A stretch of DNA of 64,000 nt, from NCBI GenBank assembly GCA_032690845.1, contig CM064420.1, forward strand, positions 64,778,707 to 64,842,706, read 5' to 3'. This DNA is from Eleusine coracana subsp. coracana. Taxonomy: Eukaryota; Streptophyta; Magnoliopsida; Poales; Poaceae. Below are positions 11,675 to 24,064 of this stretch, piece by piece (positions within the stretch are counted from its first letter, which is position 1; each line of letters opens with the position of its first letter). The notes beneath the pieces are model-generated. The model was not told where the DNA came from. It saw only the letters and a list, made by a program, of their open reading frames with translations, and searched no databases. The position numbers and the translations under genes were made by a program.

Positions 11675-14600
11675 ATGGAGCTGTTCCCAGCACACCCAGA
11701 CCTGCAGCTGCAGATCAGTCCTCCCCCAGCAGTCACCAAGCAGATGGACATAGGGTTTTGGAAGAGAGCTCTCGACTCCTCCCCCGTTGCAACATCGACA
11801 GCAGCATCAGCCACAGCCACTACTACGCCTCCGTCCATAGCCATCGCCTCCTCTGCGCCGACAGGAGTCGTCGGCTTCCACCCGGCGGCCGCCGTGCATC
11901 ATTACCAGGGCGCGGCGGGCCACCTCCCGTTCCTGCAGCACACCCAGCCCATCCTCCCGGATTCGAGCGGCCTCAGAGACCTGGCCTCGATGAGGCCCAT
12001 CCGAGGCATCCCCGTGTACAACACCTCGCAGGCGCTCCCCTTCCTGCAGAGCCACCCGCACCATCACCAGCATTGCTACGACGCGATCGGCATCGGCGGG
12101 CCGAGGTCGCCCAAGGCGGCGCTGCGGCTCGCGGGGGCGCCGGTGAAGCGGGGCTCGCGCGCGCCGAGGATGCGGTGGACGACGTCGCTGCACGCGCGGT
12201 TCGTCCACGCCGTCGAGCTGCTCGGGGGACACGAGAGTACGCGCTCGTCCTTATTTCGCTTAGTACCTCTGATCTCTCGCTGGCTTGTTGGTGAATGTTT
12301 CTGATGCTTTTGCTTGTGCAGGAGCTACGCCCAAGTCAGTTCTTGAGTTAATGGACGTGAAGGATCTGACCTTGGCCCATGTCAAGTCTCACTTGCAGGT
12401 GAGAGAGAAATCGACCAAATCAGTGATGTTGGTCCTTAGTTCTTCTTACACGGTCTTCGTTTCTAAATGTTCATCCTCTTCATAACGTATACTCCGACTA
12501 TTTTTCCTAAATAAAGAGCGCAGGATAGACCTTGATATGGAAGAGAAAATACGCAGTGAGTGTAGAGTACTACTTACTACTCCTACATACAACTAGTAGC
12601 TATATACCCACTTTTTCCTTGCAAAAAGTTGACATGTTTCACATTTTACATTTCACTATGCATGGAATAGTTGACCATTTTTTACGCCTCACTTGCTGAG
12701 CAGTAAATTTCTCTCTCTTGTCATGCATCTTCCTCCTTGATGGTAGACAGTGACTATAGATAGACATGAGAGGGGGAGAGGAAGAGGAGGTGTGTCGCCA
12801 GCCACAGTAGCTGTATCTTTTCCAACACGGGGCGCAGCTTTTCAATAAAATCTCGAGCGAGATCAGCAGTTCAGCACAAAGCATGCAATGCATGCCATTA
12901 AAAGCCACACCGGGAGGAGGGAGCGAGTGAAGCAGGAAGCTGCATGGTGATGGTGTGTCGTCGTCTGTGCCATGGCCGTGCGCAGAGGATCGACCGATTG
13001 CTTGGACGACGATCGATCCCATGCCTACGCGCGCGCGCACGACGCCGCAGCACCGGCAGGAGCATTGATACGCATACTGCCCAAGAAGAGGGGGCAAGTA
13101 CAACCCAACATCATTTCGCAATAATTAATCTTACCCTTGGAGCGAGCTTGAGCTGCTGGCATGGCTGCTCCTGCTGCGTGCTGCACAGTAGCTGATCGAA
13201 CCATCAATGCCCCGCTTATGCAGAGCCTTATTTAATTCGCCCTCCTTGTAGTAGACCTTTGACTTTAATGTACTCATTCGATATTCCTACTCCTACTTGC
13301 TTGTTGCCGGTTTTTTAATCACATTTTTTTATAGTGCATCATCATCATCAGCTTGATGCGTTCTTGCAGATGTATCGGACCATCAAGACTACTGACCACA
13401 AGCCGGCATCTGCATCATCCTATGGTACGTACGATGATCTGCTTGTCGGCAGGCAGTAGCACTAGCAGTAGTATGGGAAAAATCAGTACGTACTCCGTAT
13501 CTGCGTGGTAGCTACTGTGTAGCGTTTGTGACATACTAGTCGAATATTTTGCAGGACAAGCAGCTGCTAATAAAACGGTTATAGACATCCCCGACGACAA
13601 CCTGTTTGACGTCACCACCAGCGGCTCTGAGTCTTCAGCGCAGCAATCAAATCCTGATGGCAATGAGCACGCTTCCAGCATGTGTGCTCTGTGGAGCAAC
13701 TCCTCAATAAGGTGAGATATAGCCAGCAGCCTGTTACTACGACTAAATATATATGTTTACCCTAGCCATTTCATGTTTTAATAATACTATAAACCTAGTA
13801 TGATAATTATTGTGTAAGTAGATTTTGTAGGTCTATTAAAGGCACACAAACATATCCTTGAAACCCCACTGTTGTGCATAAATATGGAGAGCATCACGTC
13901 GTACGTATGCTGAGTTCGTACTATAGTCAGCATGCAGTATAAAAGTACTCTTAATAGAAGTCAGAGTCAGCTAATGCACAGTCGCTTCCAACATCTTTTG
14001 GATTCAAACATGCCATCTTCTTTTGATTGAAACTATAGTCATCCTCTAGCCACTTTAGGCAAAACGATGGAGTATTCCCTTGTCTTATTTCCTTGTTTAC
14101 TAGTATAACAATCACCTCCAAGTGCTCACAAAAAGCACCAGGGTCTTGTACCTTTGTTCCATCTGCTCCCCATGATGGTGCAATCATCTCAATCTCGAAT
14201 ATATTAAGCTTTTGGATAAACTAACATATATGCTACACAGCAATAGCAAGGTGCACATATGTTTACACCACTACAACGTAATACAATACGCACAATCTTG
14301 TAATCTTTTTTGTTGCATATATAAAGTGTATGGTGGCAAGTGTATACAACGTACGGTACATATTACTAATGAACAATAGAGAGCACCAGAATTGTCTCTA
14401 CAAATTTGCATGTAGTTCTCTCTTCTTGAACCTTCCTAGCAGCTCCATGTATGTGCATGCATATATGCCGACATTGATCAGTGCGCCAGATCACATGGTA
14501 GGAGAGTAGCATAAGCTAGAATATATACGTAACTTTACCTCCCTTAGTCCTTGATCTGATAAAGCTAGCTTGTCATTTACAGCATCTAAACAGTGAAAGT

Positions 14601-15208
14601 TGGTGTTGCATGCTTGCTTTGTTCCCTGCCTAGCTTTTTTCCTCTAGTCTCACAATGGACTCCCACTGATGAAAAGAGATATGAAGGCATTTGATTCTCT
14701 CGATCAGTCCATGATAATCTTTTTCGATGACTGAAATTCTTCTTTTTCTTTCTTTGCTTATGCAGCAGGGGGGGCTGGCTCCACGACAAGTCATCAAGAG
14801 ATGCCACTCCCGGGGACATCAAATCCTTCGAGGTAGCCGCCTTTTTCCAAACAAATTTCATCATTATCTCCAACACCTCACCAGCGGCCATGATGCTATA
14901 TGCTAGTTAGTGCAGTAGCGATCATTCGTTCCGTGCGTCGTCTTTAATCTTTTGACACTCTTCTGTTTGAGCTATCATCAATGCGTATTGTCGGTAGCGT
15001 TTGGAGCCATCAGTTAGTACAGTTATGACATCATTTTCGTTCTTCGTTCTGACCCCTCTTCTGTTGCTTTTCTCTCGCAACATCGCAGCAGGATGTGCAA
15101 TCACGAAGCCTTGACGATGTCTCTGACCTGAACTCGTCACCGTTCCAAACCACCGGGATGCTCGGCAGCAAGAAACCGAACCTAAACTTCACCCTAGGAC
15201 CAATATAA
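11675..15208 (+). CDS. KANADI-type GARP transcription factor
   Basis: Plant KANADI proteins bind DNA through a single Myb-like GARP domain and set abaxial identity in lateral organs. Exons: 11675-12236, 12322-12398, 13370-13424, 13555-13711, 14766-14832, 15089-15208; they sum to 345 codons plus stop. The GARP domain spans residues about 161-220 (RAPRMRWTTSLHARFVHAVE, later LTLAHVKSHLQMYRTIK) and is split by two introns at positions usual for the family. The N-terminal part is rich in Pro, Ala, Ser and His. The C-terminus ends NLNFTLGP, matching a conserved KANADI tail. Length fits the family (roughly 270-400 residues). The start is the first ATG after the leader and fits the usual N-terminal composition. 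The last two exons each begin at a tandem CAGCAG acceptor. Confidence 0.92.
13951..14187 (-). other. Unrecognised 78-codon antisense ORF inside KANADI intron 4
   Basis: An open frame opposite to KANADI lies in the 1.05-kb intron 13712-14765. Its residue make-up looks protein-like rather than random (for example ALADSDFY at its end and VKNEIRQGN-like runs in the middle). I recognise no family. It could be a captured gene fragment, a transposon remnant or chance. Confidence 0.2.
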
Positions 15209-15860
15209 TCCAGACGACGTCGACGGACCGAGCAATGGTCGGACGAGGAGAAGATGGCTAGTTACCTAGAAAGATCAAAGGGCGTCAAGCAAGTGACTAT
15301 ATGATCTGATGGTGCCCATGTTGAAGTACCTGTGGAAGGGGGAGCAAATTAAAGCTTGCTTGCTAGGAGGAGGAAAGGATAAGTTAAAAGACAACACCGT
15401 CGATCTAGGAACAAAGCGCAAAAGGAGGAGGAGACATTGGTGCGTGCATGTGTGGGTTGCATTGTGTGTGCGAGGTAGATAGATACTAGCTACGACTAGA
15501 TAGACTTTATCAAAGGCGGGCAAGAGCAAGAGGTGGCCTTGTTCCCGCTGCTCAAAGGGCATAGGCATATGTGTGTGTTTGTGCCTGCGGATGCAAGATC
15601 TCCATGAGGTAGCTATACTCTAGGGGCCGGTTGGCCGGCCAAGGTTGACAAAAGTTGTCATCTTTTGTTATATGCTTATATGCCCCGAAAAGTGTGTGTA
15701 AAGCAAGAGCGCGCATATATTGTTATGTATGGACCATGCACGGACTCGTGGGGTCCTCTTCCGCTGGTGGTAGTTCTCGAGGCTGGAATTGATTCTTTCA
15801 CTGGATCGGTGGTATATCATGCGTCCCACCTTGTCGGATTTTGTAGTCCATCTGTGAAAC

Positions 15861-15900
15861 AAAAGGTGTTCAATTACCCACAAAAAAAAAGGTGCTCAAT
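15861..15900. repeat. Microinsertion: A-tract flanked by 14-bp direct repeats
   Basis: AAAAGGTGTTCAAT (15861-15874) is repeated as AAAAGGTGCTCAAT (15887-15900). The short insert between them, TACCCACAAAAA, ends in A. Confidence 0.55.
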
Positions 15901-16237
15901 GAAGAAATCTTGCTAAAGAGATTATAGGCAATAATTTACAGGTGAAGACGAGCACGACGAAATGATATTGCAAGAAAGAAGATGAGACCAGGCACGTCGA
16001 TTTGACCATTTGGGGAACACCCTTATGGCCGCCGTGCATGGATGGATCGATGGATGCATGCAATTGTCTGCGTCAGTCAGTAAAAGAAGATGTGCGTGGA
16101 GGAAGGAATTGAAGTGAAATCTTTTCAGGCGCAGGAGGTTGGGACGCCGATGGATGGACATGGACGCGCCTACCTGAAGTGACCTCTCTTGGAAAGCCTT
16201 GATTCAACCACCGGCGTTTACCCTCTTCGCTATAACT

Positions 16238-16308
16238 AGCTCTGCCTATAGTACGTTATTTTTTTTATTTTATTTTTTTTGAAAAAAAACAGCTCCGCCT
16301 ATAGTACG
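16238..16308. repeat. Microinsertion: A/T-rich tract flanked by 18-bp direct repeats
   Basis: AGCTCTGCCTATAGTACG at 16238-16255 is repeated with one change at 16291-16308. The 35-bp insert consists of T runs followed by GAAAAAAAAC. It is the clearest of the seven tiny insertions in the window. Confidence 0.75.
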
Positions 16309-17784
16309 AGTACTTTTGTTTCCTTCCCTCTGGCCAGATCGATATCCGAGCCACGTTACTTTTACCATTTCGAAACTACCACGGGCAGTGCTAAAAACTA
16401 GACCAGATCAGTCTCTGATCCCTCCTTGATTTGCATTCTCACATTGACCGTCCCTTGCATCGAAATAGGTTGTACGCTAAGAATTGTAAGACACCATCTA
16501 AACGAGTGTACTAGTACTCTACTACAATGTTTGAGCCATCTACTGTATGATCTATCAGGCTCACGTTATACAAGGCTTTTTGTTTTTTCGGCGACAAACA
16601 TATGTGCTTGCGTATCATGCAGCATGGAGATCCTCAGGGGAGCTAGAGGAAACCGTGATGGCCTACCTTCAGCAATTGCAGTTGCAGTTAACCAAAAAGT
16701 ACAAGCAACGTAGGACTACTACTCCCAACATACAGCAGCGAGCAGAGAGGTGCATATATGCAGAGCAGACTTTCTGATGAAGGCGAAGCAGCTAGCTTGC
16801 GTGCTTGACCGCCACAGCCATTGAGCCATGAACGAAAAGAACCCAAGGAAAAAACCAGCGGCGCGTGATTTCCGCGCGATCCATGCATGCAACCGCAGAA
16901 GCGCGCGGGCTGGACGGGGCCCCGCGCGCGACACGCACATGCGTACACAGATACACTTGGTCGCAGCGCCCTCTCCTCTACTATAGTACGTATCTCTCTG
17001 CTCTGCGAGTACACTCACTAGCTTAGCTAGGCACGCATCCATGGGTGAGGCTTTCTTTGGCTCTGCGAGTCCGCCACTAAGGTCGCATGCAGCAGGGCGC
17101 GTACGTGTCCGTGGGAAGGGACGGGACGGCGCCACTTGCCCGGTTGCCTTGTTTGCTTTTGCATCCACTGGTACCTGTGTTTCGAATTTGCACTGACTTT
17201 GAAGCAAAGTATATTTTATTGTTTAGTTTTTGCCATCTTCCGATCTCAAACAGAAAACGCGCAGCAGGCCGGCGATCAGTCACAACTGCATGTGTATTGC
17301 TACAATGAAAATTGTTGTCAGGCAAATACTGTGGTCTCTCTGGTCCGGGGTACGGACCGTTGTTTCAACGCTGCCAACATGTATAGGGACACGAGGCTTG
17401 CCAACATATCCTGACTAGCAGGAATGCATATATCCACAAGCAGGTGGCCGGATGATCAAAACAGCTATAGCACTATTACTTGCATGCAATGTGATTCAAG
17501 TGCTGCACATGATATATAGCTAAATTAAGTAAAGTACTATAGTACTGTAATCGAATAATCAAGCAACAAATTGAGGTGGCCGGGTCTACTTGCTGGCAGT
17601 GTAATAAACCTAAATTAAGTACAATGACCAAATTTGGGACAGCTAGCTTGTTCATTTGGTAGTACATGTCGCCTCCCCACACACAGCTGACACACAGGCA
17701 CACAGCAGCTGCGCTCCTTTGACTGCTGAAGAATCTGTGCGACGGGGACGGGCGCACACGCAGGCCGAGAAAGAAGGCTTTGAG

Positions 17785-18101
17785 CAGAGAGAGAGAGAGA
17801 GAGAGAAAATACAGCTGGGACCGTCCTGGGGGATGAATGATGAGGCACTCCATTACGCTATGATTGGGGGTCGCCCCGAGGAGAAACAACAACAAGCGAT
17901 CGAGTAGCTGCGGCCAGCCGGCTAAACAATTGCTGCTACCACCAGCAGCTAGCAGTGGGTAGCTAGGGGCTGACGACGCGAAACAGTCTAGAGAGAGAGA
18001 GAGAGAGAGAGAGAAAGAAGACTCATCATGTCAAGCAGGGCAGCGCGAACTCGGGCAGAGAGAGAGAGAGAGAGGAGATGCGCGAACGCGGGCAGAGAGA
18101 G
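17785..18101. repeat. Cluster of GA microsatellites with a short direct repeat
   Basis: (GA)n runs occur at about 17785-17807, 17990-18014 and 18055-18074. The last run sits between two copies of a unit with core GCGCGAAC.CGGGCAGAGAG (about 18042-18064 and 18080-18101). Confidence 0.8.
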
Positions 18102-19157
18102 AAAGGAGAGGTTGCTGTGGGATGGGAGCTCGTCGGGTGGCGCAGAGCTGTGCGTCGCTGTGGCCTCGATCCAAGGAATTGAAAGAAGCATGCAGCGGGG
18201 CAGCGTTGGCGGCCAATGGTTCCGTTCCGTCCGTCCTCGACCTGACTACGACCAGACGTCCTTCTCTCTATGCATTTGCATGCCCGCCCGGCATTCAAGG
18301 CCCCAACCGCTGCCATCCTTTTTCTGCCACCTCCTCTCTCTCTCTTCTCCTCTCCGCCCCCACAATTTCAAAGCTGTAGCAGAATTTATTTATTTTTCCC
18401 CTCTCAGAAGACCGAATTCCTTCCGCTTCTTCCATGGTTACTCGACTGAAGATTCAAATTCCACCTCTTATTTTTATTTTATTACCAACATGAAGGTTCG
18501 AAAGAGCTCTTCGATCGTGTTCTCACTAGTGGGACTATCTCGTGTCGTACTTCCACGAACGAACCATAAAGAAAACATGACGTGAGACTGCGCGAGTGAC
18601 AAATCATCATCCTCTTTGTTTGGAAACTGACCACAGCCCACTTCCGGCGCTGTACGGAAGCAGTGCTCACATGCACTAAACGAACAAGGCATGGATGCGA
18701 CGGGACCATAGCGTCTTGCTCCCGTCTCCCATCATTCTCTTTTCGGCCGTCGTCGCCACCGTGACACGACACGACACGCTGCTGCTCGGTGCTCTCTTGG
18801 CGTGTCTTGGTTGCACATGCATCGCGCGACGAACCTCGACTCCTCGAGGGATTAATGGGCCGCCATTGTGGTGAGGCTCACTAAGAAGCCTGACAGGACC
18901 ATGTAAGCCCAATGACGTTCGGACCCAGTTTGGGCCGGTTGTCGGGTGCGTCGGCGGCGGGTTCACGGCCCGAGCACCAAATGCTCCGGGCCTGGCCGCG
19001 ACAAAAATATCGTGCTTCGGGCCAGCCTAGTTAGCACGGCCTATATGGACACGGGAGCGAGGCCGAGGCGGCGCCTTTCCTTCCATTCCCGTGGAAGTGC
19101 GCCGCGGCAGAGGAGAACGAACGACGCCGCGAAGAGGTGGCCGGTGGGATTGCGAAG

Positions 19158-22100
19158 ATGGGCAAGGGCGGGGACCTCTGGGACGACTCCGCACTGGTGA
19201 ACGCCTTCGACCGCGCCGTCTCCAGCTTCAAGGTACGCGCGCTCATACCCGGCATCTACTACGGCTTCAGGGATCGCTGCCCCTCGCGGCAGCTGCTAGG
19301 GTTTAGGGTTTTGGGAGATGGGTTGAGAACTTTCTGGGAGTGGGGCCAGGCTCTGCTTTGGGTGGATGTGGATGGCAACCGAGAACGAAGGTGGTGTGGT
19401 GGGGTTATGATGTTTGGAATGAGGGGATCCAGAGACGAGTCGACTTTGTTTTGCTGGTTTGGTGATTGTAGAGGCATTTAGAGCATACACTAGACATACA
19501 GTGCGGCCTTTTGGTTTAAGGAGTCAGGACAAGTTGATTGCTCCGCTAATAGTCAGCTCTCAGATTTCGAGTTCTTCGTATGGTTATGATGAGAGGAGAA
19601 TGCTGGTCTTTTCCGTATTTATCCCCTTCTGTGCAATTGAATTGGCAGTTCGTCTCGATTGGGATTGTGCTAATTATTGTGATGGTTGGCAGGCAATGCA
19701 TGGCAAGAACACCCAAGCAACGTCATGTGAGAATGAAAAGGCAGATCCTCCTGCTTCTGCAGAACAAGAGGAGCACATCTCGACCGTGGCAACAGATGAG
19801 TAAGTGGACCGATCCCTATTTCTTCAGCATCTGACCATGGTTTGTGATTCGCACTATTGCAGTGTGCTGATCGTGAGTTCAGGACGGTGCTAGGTGGAAA
19901 ATATATTGAGATCAGTAGATAAAAGGGCAGATGGAAAATATTTGTTTGCTGTTCCCATCTTTGTTTCTGATTATTCTGTTAGGAATTCACCTTTTGATTA
20001 GCTGTAATAAACATAATGTTGGGATGACAATGTTAGGCAGCCATCAACTAGTTCCACATTTCATAAAAAGTTGACCAACAAAACTTATTTTACAGCCAAC
20101 TTCTCTCTTGTATATCTATTGTCTCCCTGATTAACCAACTAATGTTGTAGAACATTTGCTTTCGTTAAGCAAAAATGCAGCCAGATTTTGCCATGTGTTC
20201 TTGTGTTAAGCCAAATCTAGCTCATTAAGTCTGTAGAGTGCCTGATCATTGCTGGTGATGATATCGTAGATTTTCTGTTCCTTTGAAACATCTGAAATGA
20301 TGTGAACATGTATTTCGTTCTTGTGGTTTTTCGCTTTCTTTTAACTTATGTTCCTCCCTTATGGTTCCCTTTGTTAGTTTTTGTGGGGTTTCATTTCATC
20401 TCTGGCCCGCCCCAACTTGCTTGGAACTAAAAAGCTTTGTTGTTGTTGCATACGATGACACATTTAGAACTGTCTTTAGCATCTGCATAAGGGTTTGACA
20501 CTTATTTACTAAACACAAATTCTTATATCATATTTTTAGATCAAGTGTAGCTTATCTCTCTTTTTTTCATGGCCACAGAAAGAAAGACAAGTCAATTGGC
20601 ATACCTTGTGGTTCAATTGAGTCACTAAAGCAGCCCTCAAAAGAAAGTAAGACAATTGAGCAAGCTCCTCTTCAAGAAGTTGATCCTGGCAAAGAGATAC
20701 ATGTTTCAGAGCATAAGACGCTCGCCTCAGATCTTACTGATGTTGACAAAAATGTGAGCTCAAGCCAGCAAGGGGAGCATAATGAATTGCTCAGACGATA
20801 CTATGAGCTTGAGGAGCAGAGTCAGAATGTTCTTCAGCAGCTCCAACAAGCAAATTACTGGGATTCTCAAGCACCATACTATGCCTCTACATACCAACAA
20901 CCACATGTTCCTGCCGATAATGCTACAGCACAAGACCCAAACACTTCCACTGCTCAATCCCCATGCTGTTATTGGAATTGTCCCATGGTATCCGTCTCCT
21001 GCTGTTCAGCTAGCCAGCCAAGTGGAAGTTCTGCTTCTGTGTTACCTTGTGGTGGTTGCAGCGTATCATTGACTTGTAGGTGCCTATTTTGGCTCCATGC
21101 TTTCTGCATCTGTTCAGTTTTCCTAACCATGTCCTGTTCCTACAAACAGACTACATCATATAATTGATTTTTTTCAGGTGATCAGTGCCCCGGTGCTAGC
21201 ACTACATACCCTGCTGCTGCAAACTTCATGCAGCCCCCAACAAAAATGTCAACCAATGATGATCAAGCTACAAAGGCTGCAATGATGGCCGCTGAAAGTG
21301 CCTTCAATTTCATGAGAAATACAATATCTGGAGAACCTGCTTCCCAAAGTAAGCAATTTCTTCTTTTAAGTCATAGCAAGCAATTGATTCCTTGAATTCT
21401 TAGCAGTTCATTCGATGCCCTGTTTTTGGGCACCTTAAATATGAATGCATGCATGCAATAGCCGTTTGTATGTGTTTGCAGCCTCAAATTATCTTTATAG
21501 TTACAAGCTTTGTTTACATGGTTGAGATGATTCAATGTGCATGAAATACCTCATCTTAATACTCGTTTCCTCTCTTCAATATAGGAAAAGAGTCTGAGAC
21601 GGGAAAGGAGGGCACAGGTACTGGTGTGCAGCCGAATTTTGACATCACAGGAGTAGATAGTGATCTTGCTGTTGTCTTAAATGCATGGTTTGTGGCTGGA
21701 TTTCACACTGGCAGGTAACCCTTGTCCCATGAAGTCTGAGGTTTACTGTGCTGAAATTGCTACTTTGGATTTCTTACTTTTAACACATAATTCTTAAACC
21801 CCTTAGAGAGGAGCTCCTTCAAGTTAGCAATCAATGCACGAGAACCATGAAATAGGCTATCGGCCCCTTATTACCTTTTAACTACAGTTTTATTGTCTTT
21901 AACTTCTGTTATTGTTACTTTTCACTTTCTTTCAACTTATATTCCTCTCTTTTGATTTCCCGCATTGTCCTTTTTTTTAGGAAATTGTTGTTGTATTCTT
22001 ACTTCCTAAAATGTCTAAAGGTGTCCCCATATTTTAGGTTGGTGTCTGTATTCTCTCATTAATTAAATGAGGCAGTGCTTTTACCCCCTTTTTTTCTTTG

Positions 22101-22352
22101 AAAAAATCATTTTTTTTCTTGAGCTGAAGTTGTGCAAAGATTAATTAGTTAGCTCACATGAACTGTTGAGTTATGTACCTTTACTGAATGACAGAACTAT
22201 TTAGTTATGTACCTTTTTACTGGCACATGATCTTTATCATTTCTGCATTGCTTTTGTGATTTGTCTCTACAGTGTCTGTAAATCTGAATTCTTTTTACAG
22301 GTATGTTGAGAAGAAGCAGCAACAGCAATCCAATGAAAATTCACGACAATAG
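19158..22352 (+). CDS. Survival motor neuron (SMN)-like protein
   Basis: SMN proteins scaffold the complex that loads Sm rings on spliceosomal snRNAs. Exons: 19158-19232, 19693-19799, 20579-21075, 21178-21348, 21585-21714, 22301-22352; frame closes at 343 codons plus TAG. The N-terminal motif GDLWDDSALVNAFDRAVSSF matches the Gemin2-binding helix. The C-terminal LNAWFVAGFHTGRY matches the YG box used for self-association. No Tudor-like segment is evident between them; the middle is acidic, Gln/Ser-rich, then Cys/Pro-rich. The exon 3 donor at 21076 was chosen because it avoids a stop and joins in frame. The first ATG giving the conserved motif is at 19158. Two introns contain related non-LTR tail sequences. 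Confidence 0.88.
20334..20450 (+). mobile_element. Non-LTR retroelement 3' tail with TTG repeats, SMN-like intron 2
   Basis: The segment runs through CTTGCTTGGAACTAAAAAGC and ends in TTTGTTGTTGTTG. That ending recalls the TTG-repeat 3' ends of plant SINEs and LINEs. A related, more diverged copy lies in intron 5 at about 21918-22005. The 5' boundary is not determined. Confidence 0.4.
21918..22005 (+). repeat. Diverged copy of the intron 2 retroelement tail, SMN-like intron 5
   Basis: CTTTCTTTCAACTTATATTC and the following bases match 20337 onward with scattered changes. The match ends in GTTGTTGT, like the other copy. A middle block is deleted relative to the intron 2 copy. Confidence 0.4.
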
Positions 22353-22918
22353 TGTACTATACTATTGGCCTCATTGCATTCATGTCGATTTCTACCGAGC
22401 CAGTTAAATCACAACACGGGTGCTCAGTTTGCTTATGGAGGAACTGACAAATCTTCTCAACCCCGCCCGTTAAACTGGACATTGGGATGGAGTTCTGTAA
22501 TGTAATGTAATACGGTTGTCAATTATCTTCCGAGTAGAAACTGACGTATTCTCACATTTGTATCTAATGCCCCCTTTGTGGAGTTGTGGTTGAAAGAAAA
22601 AAGAGGTAACGACTGTATTGTTGCTTCGACCACAATCCAAGTCCGTCAGATCATCTCTTAATATATGTTAACTGGGAGCCTTGTTTCATCGACTTTGCAG
22701 TTGCTGATTATGGTGATACCAGGATTTCTCTGTGAATAACCTATTCTAGTATGCTGTTTTCAGCTCTAGACATTTTTGCAACTGGAATAGCTTCCGTCTC
22801 AGTAGTTGGTTGCAGGATTAATCAGTGCTAACAAAAAGTTTTGGTGCTTGTGGTTTGTCCGTAGCACATGTGTGAATTATCTTATGCACGAGTTGGTGCG
22901 ATATCGCCTGCCCGCAGA
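22353..22918 (+). other. 3' region of the SMN-like gene and intergenic DNA
   Basis: This is the probable 3' UTR and flank. No gene, RNA or repeat was recognised before the hAT-like end at 22919. Confidence 0.4.
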
Positions 22919-23334
22919 TAGGGCTGAAAACGGATTGGATACGGACGGATATAGCTTATCTCATCCTATATTCTTGTTTTAGAGTCGGAATCGGACACGG
23001 ATACCATTGTAAGGTTTGATGGATGAAAAATTATATGATAGCAATATAGTTAGAGTGACAAATTGATATAATAATAAGTAATATAAAAATAAGAGTGTTT
23101 TCTTTCATTATTTACAACCAACTTATAGATTTCTTTCATATTTTCAATGTTATAATTATTTAAATTTAATTAAATTATATAAATCTCGGATTTCGGGCGG
23201 ATACTGCTCATCTCATATCCTATCCCGCTAGTTTTTCTCGGACTCGGATTCAGATACGGATAATATCGGATGACTATTAATGCATCCCATATTTAACCAC
23301 ATTTGTTTTCTCGGTGTTCAGATCATCGGACGGT
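22919..23334. mobile_element. hAT-like non-autonomous element, left part (interrupted)
   Basis: It begins TAGGGCTGAAAACGG. The matching inverted end, read on the minus strand as TAGGGATGAAAATGG, is at 35546-35560, beyond the retrotransposon. Flanks CCCGCAGA (22911-22918) and CCCGCACA (35561-35568) form an 8-bp target duplication with one mismatch. Without the insertion the element would be about 446 bp. Subterminal GGATACGGA-like repeats are present. No coding sequence was seen. Confidence 0.75.
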
Positions 23335-24064
23335 TGTAGGATCGAAGGACTCCAGCTAGAGGGGGGGTGAATAGCCGAATTAAAAATTAAATGCTAACTA
23401 TCCGACTAATTGCGGAATTTAAAGACAATTGGATAAAAGCAAGCACAAGACAACTAAACCTAGGTTTGAACTAAAGTAGGTTGATAATCCTAGGTGACAT
23501 ACATCATGCAACTTCTAGTATGTAAACAACAAAAGAACAACACGACAAGAGACAAAGGATATTTTCCCGTGGTATCGGTGATTTGCCGATCACCCCTAAT
23601 CCACGTTGAGGTGGATCCAAACGTATGATGTGCTACTCTCCTCAAGTATCCACTTCTCCACCACCAAGAAGTGCTCACAAAGAACAACTTGAGATATAAC
23701 ACAATCAATACCTTGAACCTCTCCAAACCTCGATTCCACTAGGGTTGCTCTTCACCACTCCGGCGAGACGAGCACCGCACCTCTCACAAGAGTCCGGGCC
23801 TCCTTCACACACTTCTTGAAGGGCTCACGGATTTGACTCCTCCAAGCCGTCTAGGAGGCGACAACCTCCAAGAGTAACAAGTCGATGACGCTTGCTTGAG
23901 GATCCCAAGTGCCACAATGCTCAACTCACTCAAGTTTAGGGCACTCACACTCACACACTTGCAATCTTTCCACTAGGAATTTGTGTGAGAGAGGAATAAG
24001 CTCCAAAGGGTGTACAATACTTTTCAAATGGCCAAGAGAGCTACTATGCACGGGATAGAGAAGG

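Larger units (their letters stand above)
15209..19157. other. Intergenic DNA between KANADI and SMN-like genes
   Basis: The start is probably KANADI 3' UTR and the last 200 bp probably SMN-like 5' leader. Between them I see no supported gene. The stretch holds two microinsertions and GA microsatellites, listed separately. Confidence 0.5.

Noticed and set aside
11647..12294. A 215-codon frame overlapping KANADI exon 1
   Set aside because: It is a +2 frame shadow. The frame from 11675 carries the GARP domain and joins the next exon in frame.
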